A stretch of 58,973 nucleotides of DNA from Pedobacter cryoconitis. GTDB taxonomy: Bacteria; Bacteroidota; Bacteroidia; Sphingobacteriales; Sphingobacteriaceae. The notes beneath the pieces were generated by a model. It saw nothing but the letters and a program-made list of their open reading frames with translations, did not search any database and was not told the DNA's origin. This document shows, in pieces, positions 8,479 through 16,281 of the stretch. Numbering within the stretch: the stretch's first letter is position 1; each line of letters starts with the position of its first letter. The stretch covers positions 30,302-89,274 of the forward strand of contig JAAAFW010000005.1 in NCBI GenBank assembly GCA_019352875.1. The letters run 5' to 3'. The position numbers and the translations under genes are program-made.

Positions 8479-10935
8479 TTAAGATTGTGCTGGTTTGGCT
8501 GTCGTTGAAAAGTAGTATCTCAGCTTCAGATTGAAGGATCTGCTGGGCTTCTGCAGTTTAAAATTATCGTATAAAATTGCGTCGGTCAGATTGAGACATT
8601 CCACTGCAACATTATATTTTCCGCCCTTCACAGTATAAACCATACTAGCGTCATGTGCCCACTGAACGGGTATATCCAGCTTGGTGTTTTTTGACCCCTG
8701 GCTAGGCCAGAATAGATAAAATCTATTTACATACATTAAGTTATAAGTTATAGACAAACGATTACCTTTTTGAAAAACATTATTAAAATATAAGCTAGAA
8801 GACGCATTTCCGAACAAATAAGGCGTATTCGGAATACGATCACCATAAACAACGCTTGGTATTTTTGAGCGTTCACCTGAAGGCAGCGTCTCAAATTCCG
8901 TGTCATTTCTCAGATTTTGGTAGGTGAAACTGGTATTGATACTGAACCGGTCGCGGTAAGCATAACGAAGTTCAGCATCCACCCCCCTGTTCTTTACATT
9001 CGACTCATTCGTACTCATCTGAATATATTCTCCATTGGTACCGCCGGGAATCAGTAAAGAGCGGATATAATCCTTCGCATTGCGATAAACAAAACTAGCC
9101 TGTAAGGACACGAAATGGTCTTGGTTAAAAGCCTGCTGATAAGTAGCTCCCAAATTAATATTCTGGCTGCTTTCCGGTCTCAGGTTACTGTTTCCGCGCT
9201 CATTAACCATATCACCAAACAACTCTGTGTTTTCCGGTAATCTGTAAGCCCGTTCGTAAGATCCTTTTAATTGCAGTTCCGGCCAGAGAAAGTAGGTGCC
9301 TGCAAAACCATAACCCGATTTGGAAAAGTTCCCCTTACGGATATGAATTTCGTGCTCCATCTGCCCCGTCTCCCGGTTAAATTCACTAGTAGCGTCATAA
9401 CTTACATTTTGCTGATAATAATGCTTTATAAAGGCTGTAGCATTGAATTTTTCACTAAATTCTGCCCGGTAACCCAACCCGGTGATGTGTTTTCTGGTGA
9501 TTTTTGGTTGACGGTCGAATATATTATCCGGATCGAGCCTGTTTTTACCTTTGCGGTTAAATGTGCTGAAAAGCTCATTCAGGGAAAAGGAATGCTTTTC
9601 ATTCAACTGATAATTCAAAGCTGCATTGGCAACACCATTGTTATTTCTGAACTTATAATCGGTATAGCTGCTTTCACCTCCCGGACGGTCTGGATTGGCT
9701 GGATCTTTAAAAACAAATGTTCCGTCCCAGGTATAACGTTTATAGGCCGTATCCACACTCCTTTCCTCACCGAAGTTGAAATTCCCGTTCAGGCGCAAAT
9801 CCAAACCTTTAGTAAACAAGTTCCTTTTAGTGTACTGGATTGCCGGCTGCAGCAGGTTCCCGGATCTCCATCTTGATCCGTAGACATCATACATCCGGTT
9901 ACCCGTCTGAATATCTGCACGGTTCTTTCCGAAAGTTCCGCCCAGCAAAAGCAGGTCAGCAAACTTCTTTCCCCTGAAACCAGCTTTAAGCACCACTGTC
10001 TCATTATGGTAGCGATCATGAAACCGGCGTACCCGGGCAGGATTATTTAAACCGGTTTCATGGTCTACCACGTCTACATTTACCCAATAATCATTGTCGG
10101 AATAATTCTGAAATGCATTGAGCTGTACAGTAAAACCAGAAGGCGCGGTATAGCCTGCATTAACAGCAGATTTGTGCGTATTAAAGGATCCAAAAGAATA
10201 GGAAGCGTCTATATAGGTACCAGGATTTGAATTTGTGACGATATTTACGGCTCCACCGAGTGCATCGCCACCCAACCACACCGGAACTACACCTTTATAA
10301 ACTTCAATGCGGTCAGCAAAGTTAACCGGTATATTATTCAGCTGAAAAGACGACCCAAAGTTGTCCATTGGCACCCCATCTAAAAAGAATTTGATCTGTT
10401 TCCCGGAAAAACCATTTAAACTAAACCGGAAATCAGAGCCTACCCCTCCGGACTCCCGGACTCTTGCACCCGAAACCCTGTTGAGCACTTGTCCAATATC
10501 CATCGTGGTGTTGCTCAATGCTTTCGCATCAATAGAAACTACGGCATAAGGCTGTTTATTGACTTGCTGGCTTTTACTGAGGCCGAGTACCGAAACTTCC
10601 TGCATTTCACGTCCGCCCTCTTCATCTAATGAAAAATTAATGGCGAGCTGCTGATCTATTGCCAGGCTCAACGTGCGCTGGCTTTTGAGATAACTCAAAG
10701 CCTGGACAACAACAGTGTATTCGCCGGCTGGAAGTGCAGAGAAACTGAAACGTCCCTGATCGTCTGTAACTGCCGTCCTTTGCAATGGTAATAAACGTAC
10801 TGTTACGCCCGAAAGCGCTCCGTTGATGGAATGGACGACCTTTCCATGGATAGTGCCTCCTTTCTGCGGAAGCGCATAAGTATGAAATAAAAGGGCACAT
10901 AGAATCCCCGTCAGAAAAATTTTCTTAATTTGCAT
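8479..10935 (-). CDS. TonB-dependent receptor, siderophore/metal-chelate type
   Basis: An 818-residue outer-membrane receptor. Signal peptide about 1-22 (ILCALLFHTYALPQ); carboxypeptidase-regulatory-like domain about 27-105 (GKVVHSINGALSGVTVRLL, DQGRFSFSALPAGEYTVVV); a Glu-Val-Ser-Val-Leu-Gly stretch near 113 that may be the TonB box; plug about 120-235 (QVLNRVSGARVRESGG, FFLDGVPMDNFGSS, RIEVYKGVVPVWLGGDALGG); then a 22-strand-type barrel with a C-terminal LKLRYYF strand. The plug is of the classic FepA/CirA style. There is no N-terminal STN signalling domain, so it is not an obvious transmembrane signaller for the sigma factor encoded upstream. The following DUF4374 gene supports siderophore uptake. 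Confidence 0.87.
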   Translation of the reverse strand: MQIKKIFLTGILCALLFHTYALPQKGGTIHGKVVHSINGALSGVTVRLLPLQRTAVTDDQGRFSFSALPAGEYTVVVQALSYLKSQRTLSLAIDQQLAINFSLDEEGGREMQEVSVLGLSKSQQVNKQPYAVVSIDAKALSNTTMDIGQVLNRVSGARVRESGGVGSDFRFSLNGFSGKQIKFFLDGVPMDNFGSSFQLNNIPVNFADRIEVYKGVVPVWLGGDALGGAVNIVTNSNPGTYIDASYSFGSFNTHKSAVNAGYTAPSGFTVQLNAFQNYSDNDYWVNVDVVDHETGLNNPARVRRFHDRYHNETVVLKAGFRGKKFADLLLLGGTFGKNRADIQTGNRMYDVYGSRWRSGNLLQPAIQYTKRNLFTKGLDLRLNGNFNFGEERSVDTAYKRYTWDGTFVFKDPANPDRPGGESSYTDYKFRNNNGVANAALNYQLNEKHSFSLNELFSTFNRKGKNRLDPDNIFDRQPKITRKHITGLGYRAEFSEKFNATAFIKHYYQQNVSYDATSEFNRETGQMEHEIHIRKGNFSKSGYGFAGTYFLWPELQLKGSYERAYRLPENTELFGDMVNERGNSNLRPESSQNINLGATYQQAFNQDHFVSLQASFVYRNAKDYIRSLLIPGGTNGEYIQMSTNESNVKNRGVDAELRYAYRDRFSINTSFTYQNLRNDTEFETLPSGERSKIPSVVYGDRIPNTPYLFGNASSSLYFNNVFQKGNRLSITYNLMYVNRFYLFWPSQGSKNTKLDIPVQWAHDASMVYTVKGGKYNVAVECLNLTDAILYDNFKLQKPSRSFNLKLRYYFSTTAKPAQS

Positions 10936-10964
10936 TGCTTTTAAATGAATCTAGAATTTGAAAG

Positions 10965-11007
10965 AAACCCTTGGGTTTAAAGCCGTACAGGTACGAACTG
11001 TACGGCT
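10965..11007 (-). promoter_or_regulatory. Tandem hairpins in the leader of the TonB receptor gene
   Basis: A perfect 10-bp stem (10981-10990 with 10998-11007, loop GTACGAA) adjoins a smaller AAACCC/GGGTTT inverted repeat (10965-10978). Both lie in the 342-base spacer between the sigma gene and the receptor start at 10935. On the minus strand the big stem is followed only by TTTAAACCC, a weak T-run, so it may be an attenuator, RNA-stability structure or leaky terminator. The rest of the spacer (11008-11277) shows no gene and no other clear signal. Confidence 0.45.
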
Positions 11008-11277
11008 ATTTTTGGAGAGCATATCGATTTGTAAAGATTTATATCATCAGATTTTCCTTTCTATAGTACCCCGCGGTCCAGGCAATAAATACTGCACTGT
11101 ACCGGCGTTCTATAATAAAGTATCACAGCAGCCCGTTTACCCCTACGACTATTTAGAACTATTTTAAATAGACGCAACAAACAAACCTGTAACGCACTGT
11201 TAAACAGACTCAGTACCTCAAAAAAAAATATAATAAAAAAATGATTTACCTGATGGGCAGAAGATCGATACCGGGAG

Positions 11278-11817
11278 TTAACGCGGATAGGTCTCCAGTC
11301 CCTTACGGATGAAATTGAGTGCTTTCGTTAACTGGTTTTCAACAGTCTTTTCCGAAATCAGCAATGTTTTAGCGATTTCCTGGTTATTCATACCTTTTTC
11401 ACGACTCAGTAAATAAACTTCTTTGCAGCGGTTTGGCAGAAGGGCGATCAGCTGATCTACGTCTTCCTTTAAGAAGCGGTAGAGTACATCCTGTTCCGTA
11501 TGATTGGCAGAATCTGGCTGCCTTGCTTTAATCTCTTCCATTTTACGGGATGTCCTCAACTCATCACTATGCAGGCGGAAAACACGGAAGCGCACTGCAC
11601 GAACCAGATAGTTGAGAGCCGTACTCTCTGTCAATTCTAAACTTTCACGGCGTTTCCAGACAGAAGTAAAGACTTCCTGTACAACTCCTTCAGCCTGAAA
11701 TCCATTCTCAGTATACTGCAGGGCAAGTTGATACAGTTTTTTCCAATGGCTTTCATAAAGCTTGAAAAAAGACTGCTCATCAATCTGTATACGTTTGTTA
11801 GAAGGATCAGTGCTCAA
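11278..11817 (-). CDS. ECF-type RNA polymerase sigma factor (sigma-70 family)
   Basis: A sigma factor of about 179 residues if it starts at the TTG at 11817. Region 2 is seen in FFKLYESHWKKLYQLALQYT and VVQEVFTSVWKRR; region 4 in LLPNRCKEVYLLSREKGMNN followed by a helix-turn-helix (EIAKTLLISEKTVENQLTKA). There is no ATG in the N-terminal part. The frame stays open to a TTG at 11868, but that TTG is itself the -33 element of a good promoter whose -7 lies inside the longer frame, so translation must start further in. It probably directs transcription of the uptake genes downstream. No FecR-like anti-sigma gene is adjacent, which is unusual for a sigma factor beside TonB receptors. Confidence 0.85.
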   Translation of the reverse strand: MSTDPSNKRIQIDEQSFFKLYESHWKKLYQLALQYTENGFQAEGVVQEVFTSVWKRRESLELTESTALNYLVRAVRFRVFRLHSDELRTSRKMEEIKARQPDSANHTEQDVLYRFLKEDVDQLIALLPNRCKEVYLLSREKGMNNQEIAKTLLISEKTVENQLTKALNFIRKGLETYPR

Positions 11818-11839
11818 TGTTACGTGATTAGTCAAATGC

Positions 11840-11868
11840 CAAAGGTAGCACAATTTAGAACCATTCAA
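11840..11868 (-). promoter_or_regulatory. Promoter of the ECF sigma gene
   Basis: On the minus strand, TTG (11868-11866), 18 bases, then TACCTTTG (11847-11840), a perfect Bacteroidota -7 element. Transcription would begin about 11835-11833, some 15-20 bases before the TTG start at 11817. Confidence 0.7.
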
Positions 11869-11873
11869 AATTA

Positions 11874-11915
11874 TTTACGATTATCCCTTAGGGCCAAATC
11901 GTAATAATTATCCCT
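11874..11915. promoter_or_regulatory. Inverted and direct repeats between the sigma gene and phospholipase C
   Basis: Within the divergent spacer, TTACGATT (11874-11881) and AATCGTAA (11897-11904) form a perfect 8-bp inverted repeat around a CCCTTAGGG near-palindrome. ATTATCCCT occurs twice in direct order (11880-11888 and 11907-11915). This is laid out like an operator serving one or both divergent genes, just upstream of the sigma promoter. No regulator is identified. Confidence 0.4.
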
Positions 11916-11947
11916 AAATTCACGGCTTATCATTTCCGGTCCTTAAT

Positions 11948-14377
11948 ATGGAGAACAGAAGAGAATTCATTAAAAAAGCAGGTTTATTAAGTGCGGCTTT
12001 GGGTGTATCCGGCCTGATTCCACCCGCAATACAAAAAGCGATGGCCATTAACCCCGCTCCAGGCAGCAGCTATCTCGACGCAGAACACATCGTACTGCTA
12101 ATGCAGGAAAATCGTTCCTTTGATCATACTTTCGGCACATTGCGCGGCGTACGCGGTTTTCAGGATCCGAGAGCTATCCGCCTTTCCAACAACTATCCTG
12201 TCTGGCTGCAGCGCAATAAAAAGGGGGAAACCTATGCACCGTTCAGACTTAACCTGAATGATACCAATGCAACCTGGATGAATTCCTTGCCACATTCCTG
12301 GAATAACCAGGTAGATGCGAGGAATAAAGGCAGATACGACGGCTGGCTTGACGCCAAAAGATCTGGTAATGAGGCTTATGCAGACATGCCGCTGACGATG
12401 GGCTATTATAACAGGGAAGATATCCCTTTCTACTATGCGCTGGCAGATGCATTTACCGTCTGCGATCATAGTTTTTGTTCCTCACTGACCGGAACCAGCC
12501 CTAACCGCTCTTTTTTCTGGACCGGAAAAATCAAACAACAGCAAGATGAAGATTCGGTCGCACATGTATCTAATGATCAGATCGACATACCAGAACATAA
12601 TACCTGGAAAACATTCCCGGAACGATTATCCGCAGCAGGAATCGACTGGAAAATTTATCAGAATGAAATTAGCATAGGAGCGGGGCTCAGCGATGAAGAA
12701 GAAGAATGGCTGGCCAATTTCACAGATAACAGCCTGGAATTCTTTAAACAATACAAAGTAACCTGCCACCCTGAATACCTGAAATCCCTGGACCTGAAGA
12801 TCCGGAAAATGGAGCAAAAGCCTTTAGGCGAACGGACTGAAAAAGATCTTAAAAATCTCAAAAACTGGAAAGAAGCAATTAAGAAGGCTTCAGAAAACCC
12901 TTTAGAAGCTCAGGATGCCAAAACTCAGGATCTGCATCGCAGAGCGTTCGTAACCAACAGGAATGATCCAGATTACCATAAGCTTGAAACCATCAGCTAT
13001 AAAGCAGATGGAAAGCAGGTTAGTGCGCAAATCCCGAAAGGGGACGTACTGCACCAGTTCCGTAAAGATACAGATTCAGGCAAGCTACCGGCAGTGTCCT
13101 GGCTGGTTGCACCTTGTAATTTCTCAGATCATCCAAGTGCACCCTGGTATGGTGCATGGTATGTTTCTGAAGTACTGGATATCCTGACGAAAAACCCGGA
13201 AGTCTGGAAAAAGACCGTTTTCATCCTCACTTACGACGAAAATGATGGTTATTTTGACCACCTGCCACCCGTGGTTGCCCCTAATCCAAAAGATCCGGAA
13301 ACAGGACTGGTCTCTCCGGAACTGGACATCCGCGCAGAATATGTTTATGCAGGCCAGAGCAGCCGGGAGAGTCCGGTTGGACTCGGTTTCCGGGTGCCGA
13401 CAGTAATTGTATCTCCATGGAGCAGGGGAGGTTATGTGAATTCACAGGTTTATGATCACACCTCAAGTCTGCAGTTTCTGGAGAAGTTTCTGAGTCATAA
13501 AACCGGTAAAACAATCAAAGAGGAGAATATCACGAGCTGGAGGCGTAGCTTATGCGGAGACTACAGTTCTGTATTCAGACCATATACCGGAGAAAATATT
13601 TCATTTCCTGAGCCAGTCGCCCGCGTTCCTTACCTGGAACATATTCACAGCGCACAGTTTAAACCGCTTCCTAAAGGATATCACAATCTGAATGCCGAAG
13701 AGATTAGCCAGATTCTGAAAAACCGGCAGAAGAGCCCTTTTATGCCTGTACAGGAACCTGGAATCCGGCCTGCCAATGCACTTCCTTATGAATTATACGC
13801 CAACGCTTCTCTGGATAAAGAAAAAAAGGAAATCGGAATCCGGTTCAAATCCGGTGACGAATTTTTCGGCGGGGCATCCAGTGGAGCAGGATTTACCGTT
13901 TACGGACTCCACAGAACCTGGTCATTTACAGCGGCAGCAGGGGATAGTCTGGAATATAAATGGCCGCTCAGCTTATTCCCAAAACAACAGTATCAGCTGG
14001 AAGTAGCGGGCGTGAACGGCTTTTACCGCGCTTATCGAGGCAGTACGCTGGATCCTGATGTGACCGTGCAGCTAGAATACACACTGGACAGCGCGGGTAA
14101 ACCTGATGGAAATATCCGCCTGTTAATTAAGCGTCAAAAAGGGAATTCTCCGCTTCATTTTAAGTTGGAACACCGCGCTTATTATACAAAGGGAGCTGAA
14201 CTGCAATTAAAAGCAGCAGAACAAGAAAAGGCAGTGATTCTGGATCTGAAAGAAAGTCATTCGTGGTACGATTTTACACTCTCCGAGCTGGCACATCCGG
14301 ATTACAGCCAGCATTTTGCGGGCCACGTAGAAGATGGAAAAGAAAGCAGCAGCGATCCGCAGATCGGTGCTGCTTAA
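11948..14377 (+). CDS. Phospholipase C, phosphocholine-specific type (Tat-exported)
   Basis: An 809-residue secreted phosphoesterase of the acid-phosphatase-like PlcH/PlcN family, which cleaves phosphatidylcholine or related lipids to diacylglycerol and phosphocholine. A twin-arginine signal peptide is plain at 1-35 (NRREFIKKAG, then a hydrophobic stretch). The catalytic domain shows LLMQENRSFDHTFGTLRG near 52, SLTGTSPNRSFFWTG near 180, WLVAPCNFSDHPSAPWYGAW near 385 and ILTYDENDGYFDHLPP near 425. Residues about 600-800 contain two C-terminal beta-domains typical of the family. It is divergent from the sigma gene, with an 80-base spacer carrying repeats. Substrate headgroup preference cannot be read from sequence; phosphate scavenging is a plausible role. 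Confidence 0.9.
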   Translation: MENRREFIKKAGLLSAALGVSGLIPPAIQKAMAINPAPGSSYLDAEHIVLLMQENRSFDHTFGTLRGVRGFQDPRAIRLSNNYPVWLQRNKKGETYAPFRLNLNDTNATWMNSLPHSWNNQVDARNKGRYDGWLDAKRSGNEAYADMPLTMGYYNREDIPFYYALADAFTVCDHSFCSSLTGTSPNRSFFWTGKIKQQQDEDSVAHVSNDQIDIPEHNTWKTFPERLSAAGIDWKIYQNEISIGAGLSDEEEEWLANFTDNSLEFFKQYKVTCHPEYLKSLDLKIRKMEQKPLGERTEKDLKNLKNWKEAIKKASENPLEAQDAKTQDLHRRAFVTNRNDPDYHKLETISYKADGKQVSAQIPKGDVLHQFRKDTDSGKLPAVSWLVAPCNFSDHPSAPWYGAWYVSEVLDILTKNPEVWKKTVFILTYDENDGYFDHLPPVVAPNPKDPETGLVSPELDIRAEYVYAGQSSRESPVGLGFRVPTVIVSPWSRGGYVNSQVYDHTSSLQFLEKFLSHKTGKTIKEENITSWRRSLCGDYSSVFRPYTGENISFPEPVARVPYLEHIHSAQFKPLPKGYHNLNAEEISQILKNRQKSPFMPVQEPGIRPANALPYELYANASLDKEKKEIGIRFKSGDEFFGGASSGAGFTVYGLHRTWSFTAAAGDSLEYKWPLSLFPKQQYQLEVAGVNGFYRAYRGSTLDPDVTVQLEYTLDSAGKPDGNIRLLIKRQKGNSPLHFKLEHRAYYTKGAELQLKAAEQEKAVILDLKESHSWYDFTLSELAHPDYSQHFAGHVEDGKESSSDPQIGAA
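14344..14375 (+). other. Long hairpin at the end of the phospholipase C gene
   Basis: Arms 14344-14357 and 14362-14375 pair over 14 positions with a single G-G mismatch and a CGCA-type loop, overlapping the last codons. No T-run follows, so it is not a canonical intrinsic terminator, but it may mark the transcript end. Confidence 0.35.
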
Positions 14378-14407
14378 GTAAGAGTTTAACTGCCTTAAAA
14401 AAACAGC

Positions 14408-15505
14408 TTATACGAAATAACTGACAGGGTTGGTGGTTTGCGTAGTCTTGCGGGCAGAAAGCCCTGGAAAACGCATTAAAATAAGATCTCTGAGCAGATC
14501 ACTAGTAAATTGTTCACTTTCATAGTGCCCTATATCGGTGATCATTATTTTTCCGTCAGCGTCAAAGAATTCATGATATTTAAAATCTGCGGTAACAAAT
14601 GCATCGGCACCTGCGGCAATTGCCTGCTGTAGCAGGAAACTGCCTGAGCCTCCGCAAACTGCAACTTTCTTAATTTTCTTTCCGGTAGGGCGTGTATGTC
14701 GGATCACCCCGGTTTGCATGCGTTCCTTAACCAGATTCAAAAAATCGGAGGCATCCATTTCCTCTTCCAGCCAGCCACACATTCCTGTTCCTACGGTCTC
14801 CAGGTTGTTCTCCAGCGCATAAATATCATAGGCAACTTCTTCGTAAGGATGGTTTTCAAGCAAGGCGAGCAAGACTTTCCGCTCCAGCTGAACAGGGAAT
14901 ACGGTTTCTATCCTGATCTCCTGTTCCTGATGAGCTATCCCCGGACTTCCGGCAAACGGAGAAGTTTCTGCACCAGGTAAAAAAGTACCCGTTCCTGAAA
15001 TATTGAAACTGCATTCGCCATAAGCACCGATTTTTCCGGCCCCTGCAGCAAATAAAGCCGAACGGAGTACTTCGGCCTGCGCTACAGGACAAAAAGTAAC
15101 CAGTTTTTTAAGTATGCCTTTTCGTGGTACGAGGATTTTGGATCTCTGCAGCCCTAGTTTATTACAGATCATCCCGTTTACACCTCCCTGAACACTATCA
15201 AGATTAGTATGAGCAGCATAAAGAGCAATTCCGTTTTGGATAGCTTTAAGCAAGGTTCGTTCGACGTAATTGCCGCCGGTTAATCTTTTCAACCCCTTGA
15301 AAACAAGAGGATGATGTGTAAGAATCACATTACAACGGTTCATAACAGCTTCTTCAACAATAGCTTCTGTACAATCCAAAGCTATCAGTACGCCTGTAAT
15401 TTCAAGTTCCGGATTTCCGCAAAGCAGGCCCGAATTATCATAGTCCTCCTGGTAATTCAGCGGAGCAAATTCTTCCAGGTATCTGGTCAGTTCAGCTAAT
15501 TTCAT
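14408..15505 (-). CDS. Nif3-like dinuclear metal-centre protein (YqfO/YbgI family)
   Basis: A 365-residue protein of the Nif3/DUF34 family, the long form with a central inserted domain as in YqfO. N-terminal metal-binding motif ILTHHPLVF (about 60-68) and HTNLD near 98, and the C-terminal half of the metal site in ITDIGHYESEQF (about 322-333). The insert lies about 130-245. The family binds two metal ions and forms toroidal hexamers; proposed roles include metal insertion and GTP cyclohydrolase I-related functions, none established. It heads no obvious operon here, being followed after 22 bases by the DUF2752/TM2 pair upstream on the same strand. In relatives it is often beside the zinc-ribbon protein now found at 3.6-4.4 kb. 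Confidence 0.9.
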   Translation of the reverse strand: MKLAELTRYLEEFAPLNYQEDYDNSGLLCGNPELEITGVLIALDCTEAIVEEAVMNRCNVILTHHPLVFKGLKRLTGGNYVERTLLKAIQNGIALYAAHTNLDSVQGGVNGMICNKLGLQRSKILVPRKGILKKLVTFCPVAQAEVLRSALFAAGAGKIGAYGECSFNISGTGTFLPGAETSPFAGSPGIAHQEQEIRIETVFPVQLERKVLLALLENHPYEEVAYDIYALENNLETVGTGMCGWLEEEMDASDFLNLVKERMQTGVIRHTRPTGKKIKKVAVCGGSGSFLLQQAIAAGADAFVTADFKYHEFFDADGKIMITDIGHYESEQFTSDLLRDLILMRFPGLSARKTTQTTNPVSYFV

Positions 15506-15527
15506 AAAGTAAAGATACGATGCCTGC

Positions 15528-15893
15528 TTAATATTGCATGGATGAGCCTATTTTAACCAACTGAAGGCTTTCAAATACCATTCTTTCATTATATTCAATG
15601 GCCAACCGCTTGTGGTTTACCAGATCTATAATCGTCCCGATCGCACAAAGTCCGTAGGTGAAAAAATAAAGAATGCCCATTCCGATCTGATTGACCAGGA
15701 AGCGGGACAAACCTGGCACAAAAAAGCCCAGTACGCAGTAAAGCAGCATATCATCAGGATTTCTTCGTTTGCTCTGGTAGATCATCAGAAATCCATTCAA
15801 CTCTCTCTCATTCAAACCTGTAGTCGCACTTCTCAGGTATGAAAACTCTTGTGGTGAGATGCCCGGAAGCATCATAAATGGTGAATTATACAT
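15528..15893 (-). CDS. TM2-domain membrane protein
   Basis: A 121-residue protein with an N-terminal cytosolic segment and two transmembrane helices: about 54-72 (LLYCVLGFFVPGLSRFLVNQ) and about 75-95 (GILYFFTYGLCAIGTIIDLV), the latter ending in the Gly-x-x-x-Asp-x-hydrophobic pattern of TM2 domains. Start at the ATG at 15893, which has a strong AGGAGG Shine-Dalgarno sequence a few bases ahead; that is notable because most genes here lack one. Its first 8 bases overlap the end of the DUF2752 gene, so the two are translationally coupled. Function unknown. Confidence 0.8.
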   Translation of the reverse strand: MYNSPFMMLPGISPQEFSYLRSATTGLNERELNGFLMIYQSKRRNPDDMLLYCVLGFFVPGLSRFLVNQIGMGILYFFTYGLCAIGTIIDLVNHKRLAIEYNERMVFESLQLVKIGSSMQY

Positions 15894-16230
15894 TCTCTCC
15901 TCCTTTAACAATCAATTTTTTCCATTCGGCTTTAGCGAGTACATAAACCCTGCCGCTTATAATAACAATCGCAGGCACGCCCAGCCAGTGCTGCCTAAAC
16001 CCGTCCCGCCATTCTCCATGAAGAAAAAGCGTTATAGATCTGCCTAATCCACAACCCGGGCACCATTCCAAACCAGCTGCTGCCAGCGGGCAAAGGGAAA
16101 AATGATTTCCCTGATGCGGATAAACCGGTTGTGCTGCGGCAAGCAAAAGCATTGCGGTAATCCAGAACACCAATTCAAATGGTATCCGGCTCATCCATTG
16201 CGCCTTAGCAGTTTTAAATTTTAGAGTCAT
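15886..16230 (-). CDS. DUF2752 membrane protein
   Basis: A 114-residue inner-membrane protein with two or three hydrophobic segments and the hallmark Cys-Pro-x-Cys-Gly-Leu-x-Arg motif, seen here as WCPGCGLGRS near 53. The segment after it (HGEWRDGFRQHWLGVPAIVI) matches the family pattern, in which the domain ends in a second membrane helix. Function is unknown. The stop overlaps the start of the TM2 gene by 8 bases, a pairing often seen in Bacteroidota, so the two proteins may act together in the membrane. The first helix holds a typical hydrophobic run (WITAMLLLAAAQPV). Confidence 0.85.
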   Translation of the reverse strand: MTLKFKTAKAQWMSRIPFELVFWITAMLLLAAAQPVYPHQGNHFSLCPLAAAGLEWCPGCGLGRSITLFLHGEWRDGFRQHWLGVPAIVIISGRVYVLAKAEWKKLIVKGGENV

Positions 16231-16281
16231 AAAAGCAGGTATTGTTACATATTAGCAAATCATAAATCTTACCTTTACTTC

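Noticed and set aside
9271..9876. 201-codon plus-strand frame inside the TonB receptor gene
   Set aside because: Antisense to a clear receptor; no conserved motif, start context or promoter.
12098..12469. 123-codon minus-strand frame inside phospholipase C
   Set aside because: Shadow of the phospholipase gene, no domain or signal.
15528..16230. DUF2752/TM2 pair as a toxin-antitoxin system
   Set aside because: Both carry membrane helices with known domain patterns and no toxin or antitoxin motif.
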